Source of the DNA: Erodium maritimum | Lineage: Eukaryota; Streptophyta; Magnoliopsida; Geraniales; Geraniaceae | Assembly (NCBI GenBank): GCA_963921825.1 | Contig: OY997591.1 | Span: forward strand, 37,593,825-37,657,824 | Length of the DNA stretch: 64,000 nt | Direction of reading: 5' to 3' | Part shown: in pieces, positions 59,495 to 64,000 of the stretch | Position numbering within the stretch: position 1 is the first letter of the stretch | Layout of the letters: each line of letters starts with the position of its first letter | The notes under the pieces: generated by a model | Told to the model about the DNA's origin: nothing | What the model saw: only the letters and a program-made list of their open reading frames with translations | Databases searched by the model: none | Translations under genes and position numbers: made by a program

Positions 59495-60330
59495 TTTTTT
59501 TTATCAGCAATTTTTGATTTTATACCAAGACTTTGATGAGAAGTACAAGGATAAGGGCAAGCCCTCCAAACATGGCTTACAACCAAGGAGACTCCATATA
59601 CAGTACCTAGGGCAAAAATGTGCCAAATGCCTAAAAAACTAAGTGAAACCAAGAGAAATACATATCAAGTAGTCTATAAATAGACAAAAAAACTAGTCTA
59701 AACCAAGATTCAGTAGTGAGTGAAGTGTCTGAACCAACTTACTTGTGTTCCAAGTCATAACAAATTCAAAAACCACCGTGTCTTGTGAAGCAAGTTACCC
59801 AGAACCTCTTCAAAACTAAATGAAAACAGAGCTGCAGAATGGTAGAGAAGAGGCTGAGGATCTTCAGTGTTGCTGCAGCAAGAACATTAATTGTGTTCCA
59901 AAGTAAATCGAATTCAAAATACCCTTGTAACTGTGACTTGTGATGTAAGTTACCCAAAATTCTTCAACCAAAATGTAATCGAAGATGCAGAATGTTAGGA
60001 GTTGAGTCTGCCACAGAGAAGAGGCTGAGAGAGGTACCAGTTGGGGTTTTCTATGGTGCTGCACCAAGTTGAAGAGAGGAAGGAGCCAAGAGGCTAAAGA
60101 ACTCTCAAAAATCTCACCACTTAAATCTACCCTCACACATAATCAGAGGCACCAAAAAACAGAAAAAAGGGAGCAATAAGCCCCCAACCAACACACAAAA
60201 GGATGGAAATAACCCAAGCAGTTCAAAATAAAAGAAAGGAAAATCTCACCAAACAAAACTCTCACCAAACCACCCTAACCCTTCCCAGTCCCACCCAAAG
60301 ACACATTAGTTCAATAGGCCTGCATTATTT
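59495..60330 (-). mobile_element. LINE-like element end, reverse strand
   Basis: Starts (on +) with a T-run and atcagcaa, i.e. minus-strand ...TTGCTGAT plus an A-tail, the same terminal motif as the other LINE copies here. Body DNA has a diverged tandem duplication of ~150 bp (59744 and 59891, tgtgttccaa units). No RT or endonuclease frame was found. The right limit is approximate and no TSD was found. Confidence 0.5.
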
Positions 60331-60592
60331 CTCAGAACAATACCCAATTTGTTGCACAAGGAGGGATAAGTGATCCAAGAACTGAAGGGAAAGGATTCAC
60401 CAGGCTTACGTATAGGTTTGTGTTACGTGATACATGTTGATCTAGGCTAAATCAGATTAAATCGACAAAATTTAAGTTATTTTTTTTGTTTTCCGCCATG
60501 TTAACGTAACACATATATAATCCTACAAGTTCAACAATTTCTTTTGAAAGAAAACGCAACTCTAGTTTCAAAGGAAAAAGGGATTACCTATT

Positions 60593-60981
60593 GACCAAGT
60601 TCAAGAATATTCTCTGGCTGGGAAAACGAAACTCTTAGATGGGAAGAAAATGTTTTTTGACAAGAACCTACAACAATTGAATCATGGAAGAACATCATTT
60701 GGAGTTGAGTAACGGATCAACACACACAAGCACTATAGAGCTGGGGAAGAAGTTCAGTTGGAAGTGCCACAAAAAAGATGGAGGAGAAAGCTTTTGGATA
60801 GTAATTGTGAAGAAGGTGAACGAGCCAAAGCTGGGGTGATTTTGGGGAGGCAATATTTTTGGATATTTATTCACAATATTCCATCAAAATCATCAACTCT
60901 TTGGCTGGAAGAGTTGTTCACATAATCATGACACATTCTTAAAGTAGAAGCTCCTCTCAGTCCAAATTTAAAAAGGAAAAT
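60593..60981 (+). pseudogene. LINE ORF1 fragment
   Basis: The frame from 60593 reads DQVQEYSLAGKTKLLDGKKMFFDK and stops at 60710-60712. A downstream frame reads FIHNIPSKSSTLWLEELF. Both match the ORF1 at 10476-11100 in the same order (KLIDGQKMFYDK and FVHNIPNQASSRWLKNLF). The copy is clearly diverged, so it is a separate LINE. It is cut at 60981 by a gypsy LTR. Confidence 0.78.
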
Positions 60982-63760
60982 TGTCACGCCCTGAATTCTG
61001 TAGGACCGAACTCAGAACGTAAACGGTGAAACAATAAAATAATTTTCAAGCCTTTTAATAAACCTTGTTAAAAACACCACTTATGTTAATCAAAAACAAT
61101 ATTTTACAACTGAAAAGCGTCGAAAACAAGCGGACAAAAACCAACATGTACGTCGCTAGACTCCCAAAAACCCGGACTCCCGCTCCCAACTCTTCTAGCT
61201 TCGAGGGCTCTCCTAGTCCGTCTCACGACCAGTACCTGTAGGAAAAGTAGCAGGGGGTGAGCATTTCGCTCACCGCCATGGATACCGGGTTGACCACGGC
61301 ATACCAGCAGAAATGCCGGGAACTCGACAACAACAACCCCGGGGACTACTACCCCAAAAACACGATTTAGACTGACGGTCACGCAAAACAACTATTAAAC
61401 TTTCCGAACCAACTCAAAACCCCGACACGTAATGTAGACCCGACACAGCGGTTACGACCTCCACCAAAACGCAAATAATAACCACGCAACACCCAAGATC
61501 ACACAGGATCGCACACAACAATCAAGATCACAAAGGATTGTACTCCAGCTGCTCAGTGCCGGTTGCTAACCGGTTGGGCTTGAGCCTGCCCCGCGCAACT
61601 TTCCCCGACACGCAGTCGGGTCAGGCGGTCGACTTGTTAGCGACATATACAGCGATACTTTTCAGATAGCTAGTCGGAAGGGGAGCCACCCTTCATCGCA
61701 GAAGAATGCACAACTTTACCGATGGTTAGTCGGAAGGCTAGCCAACCCTCACGCGCGCGACCCCGTGGCACCCCTTTTTTGTCAGGCGGGCCCCAACCTC
61801 CATGCAATCACAGTCATCACCCAAGGTTCAACAAATAGTGACAATAATATACGACTAACTACCCCTCAGCAAGACAGTCAGCAACAATACAGGTTTAACA
61901 CCCCACAGGCACACATGGCCACCCATAACACACAAACAGTAACATACGAGTTCAACACCCCAAAGGCACACCTGACCACCCACGACACACAAACAGTAAC
62001 ATACAGGTTCAACACCCCAAAGGCACACATGACCACCCTCATAAACATAACAAGTTACTGAACCTACGGGCACAACCAAAACCCACCAGTATTTCTATTA
62101 TTCGATACGTTCACTTATCCCACGACACTACTAAGTGTCACATGCATTTCTATTGTTCGATACGTTCACGTATCCTATGACACCACTAAGTGTCGCCTGC
62201 AATTCTATTGTTCGATAAATTTACTTATCCTACAACACCACTAAGTGTCACATGCATTCCTACTGTTAACTTTCCCTAGTCAAGACCGATATCCGGCTAC
62301 TTTTCCCCACCTCATAACGCTTTCCCAAATGTCCACGCCCAAGCTCCGGCGCGATCGCGATCACTCGCCTAGTCTCCCCTTTCCGCGGTCGGCGGCACGA
62401 TCTAACATGAACACAAATTAAGCACTTTTTAAGTTTGCAGGCAAAGCTGAATTTTAATGTATTTGACGCCCAAACGCAACCCCGACAATGTCGATCACTC
62501 CCAAACTTCCCAATTACTTGACATTGTCAGCAATGGGCCCGGAAAAGCCCGATTCGCCCGGCTTGGCGAATCTGCCCGGGATCGGAAAATGCCCTTCCGG
62601 GGCTCCGAAAATTCCCGTTTTCGTTTCTACGATCTTAAAATAATTCAAGGGTTCCAATGCAATCGACGGAATACATTTCCGACTCCCGAGCGATTTAATT
62701 CGCGTTTAAAGTTTCTAAACCCGAAATTTCCAACTTTCACGACTTAATTCCATAATTCGTTCTGGGTGTGAATTATTGATTTGGGGATCGTCCAAAACCA
62801 CCGGAACACGAAAAACCCGAGACTCGACACGTGGGCCCCACTCGGCCACCATAACCCGTGGGTGGCTGGACCGGTTTTGGACCGGTTCACCACATTGGTG
62901 GCCGGTCCCAACTCCGGCCAGCCACCACCAACGGTGGCCGGAGCTCCCCCGAGCCTCCGGTCACCGGAATCCGGTCATTTTCATCTCAAAACGTCTCGAA
63001 CTAACCCCACACCTCAACTCAACCATATTTAACTCGTTTAAACACAAACCCTAACTTTCAAACTTACCAAAACGAGAAACAAAAGGGTTCTCACCGTAGG
63101 GAATGACGAAGGGAGCTCGATTCTACAACCGTTAAGACGATCCATCGGTCGGATTGTCGGGAAATCGCAAAACCCTAACACTTTCTCCCTTTTTCTTTTT
63201 CCTTTTCTCCTTCTCTTCTTCTCCTTTCTTTCTCTCTCCTCTTTCTCTTTTTTCTCTTGAATGGCCGAACACCTCTCTTGTCTTCCCTTTTGTTTTGTTC
63301 AAAAATAACAACTACCACCACTTGTGTGACAAGTGGCAAGTGGGTCCAACCCTTTAAAAAATATCTTTCTAGATATTTTTCTGTCAGATTCGCGATATTC
63401 GGCCGTCTCGGGCTCCTAACGGGCCCATTTTCCAAGAAATTACGAAATTTCACGTGCTACAAGGAAACGGCCCAACTAAGACCGCTGTAATGACGGCTAA
63501 GCTTTTTGGATCCAAAACGGGCCTCGAACGGACCAAAACGTCGCTCGGTTGACTTTTTTGGCAAAAAGTCAACCTTTCCCAAAGTGGTCAAAATGTTTCC
63601 CTGAGTCCCCCAGAACTCACTTTGGTCGATGTCGGGGTCAACTTAAGTCCGATATTACCCTCGGGGTCAAATTTAGGTTCATTTAGGTGTTTGTCCCAAA
63701 ATTTTAAATTTTTCTATTTTTCCGCCGATTGACCGGCGTTGACCGGGAGCGGTTCTTACA
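60982..63760 (-). repeat. Gypsy 3' LTR, reverse orientation, subfamily I, complete
   Basis: Minus strand: TGTAAGAACCGC start at 63760 and ...GGGCGTGACA end at 60982; 2779 bp. Preceded on the minus strand by a purine tract and the pol stop. The left flank ends aaaat, the expected TSD. It has an imperfect palindrome at 61256-61274 (ggtgagcatttcgctcacc) and a 57-58-bp tandem block. It is the best complete reference for LTRs A, B and 19425-21282. Confidence 0.93.
61880..62040 (-). repeat. 57-58-bp tandem repeat in gypsy LTR
   Basis: Three units of aggttcaacaccccaaagg followed by acacacaaacagtaacata. Homologous in position to the 58-bp blocks in LTRs A and B, but with a diverged sequence. Confidence 0.8.
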
Positions 63761-63762
63761 AT

Positions 63763-63778
63763 CTACCCCCCTTAAAGG
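63763..63778 (-). other. Polypurine tract of the gypsy element
   Basis: On the minus strand cctttaaggggggtag lies between pol and the LTR, preceded by aatttcgcggacgaaatt, the usual layout in plant chromovirus-like elements. Confidence 0.85.
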
Positions 63779-63811
63779 AATTTCGTCCGCGAAATTTAAA
63801 ACAAACGTACC

Positions 63812-64000
63812 TCAGGAGTCGAACAGATCGGGGTACTTCGCGCGAACCTCGTCCTCGCGTTCCCAAGTCGACTTGGCCTCGTGGTGTCGCCACTGCACCC
63901 GTACTAGGCGGATAACCTTGCCACGCAAGACCTGCTCTCGTGTGTCCATAATTCGAACCAGGTGCTCCTCATAAGAGACATCGTCAGCCACCTCGATATC
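63812..64000 (-). CDS. Ty3/gypsy pol C-terminus (chromodomain-like), partial
   Basis: The last 62 codons of a polyprotein whose remainder lies right of the window, with stop at 63812-63814. The frame is open to the edge. The sequence has EEHLVRIMDTREQVLRGK, then VRVQWRHH, STWERED and KYPDLFDS. A V-x-W-x-x-H, TWE and YP-LF series is typical of the region after integrase in plant chromovirus-type elements and is related to chromodomains, which can steer integration to marked chromatin. No disruption is seen in this part, so this may be a fairly young copy. The TSD cannot be tested. Confidence 0.88.
   Translation of the reverse strand, partial: DIEVADDVSYEEHLVRIMDTREQVLRGKVIRLVRVQWRHHEAKSTWEREDEVRAKYPDLFDS

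Noticed and set aside
63729-63974. Plus-strand frame of 81 codons
   Set aside because: Shadow of the minus-strand gypsy pol, which has the matching C-terminal motifs, stop and purine tract.
1-64000. Host genes, tRNA, rRNA or an undescribed multi-gene system
   Set aside because: Every coding pattern I could recognise belongs to a retrotransposon. The remaining gaps (7988-8336, 21834-23830, 59072-59494) show no exons or RNA genes.

Overview
This window is plant nuclear DNA, almost certainly intergenic or pericentromeric heterochromatin. It is built nearly entirely from nested retrotransposons, and I find no host protein gene, tRNA, rRNA or CRISPR array. The plant assignment rests on initiator-Met tRNA primer sites, Ty3/gypsy LTRs of about 3 kb with a chromodomain-like pol tail, a copia family with LTRs of about 1.7 kb, and L1-type LINEs with an RRM-like ORF1. 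Almost every coding region is broken by stops, frameshifts or deletions.

Layout. 1-2181: a small non-autonomous LTR element inserted in a reverse gypsy LTR (2182-5010). That LTR sits in an opposed gypsy LTR (5011-6513), which sits in the 3' end of a copia element (6514-7649), which in turn abuts a LINE RT fragment (7650-7987). 8349-21821: one L1-type LINE with a 12-bp target-site duplication (TSD). It is interrupted by a 1.5-kb LINE-like insertion (8580-10095) and by gypsy remnants (16026-19264 and 19425-21282) that bracket a 160-bp duplicated LINE segment. 21834-23830: weakly assigned DNA. 24061-29050: a minisatellite array bracketed by inverted flanks, split by a 3.27-kb solo gypsy LTR (25649-28919, TSD ctact).

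29213-59066 is one reverse-strand copia element (R, TSD gttca). It was expanded to about 30 kb by three forward copia elements of related families. C0 (32762-42502) carries its own LINE-like insertion (34709-36440). C1 (42503-57731) has lost its 5' LTR. C2 (48297-56750) is complete in structure, inserted in the 3' LTR of C1 with TSD atcgg. 59072-60981 holds an LTR-like remnant, a reverse LINE-like end and a LINE ORF1 fragment. That fragment is interrupted at 60982 by a reverse gypsy element whose LTR (60982-63760) and pol C-terminus (63812-64000) run off the right edge.

Most notable: C2 has two 1688-bp LTRs that differ at only two sites I could find, so it moved recently. Yet it shares with its older host C1 a deletion of the reverse-transcriptase YVDD box, a gag deletion and substitutions in integrase and RNase H catalytic residues. 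This looks like a non-autonomous copia lineage mobilised in trans. All calls were made by eye. Family names are inferred from motifs and architecture, and no database search was run.
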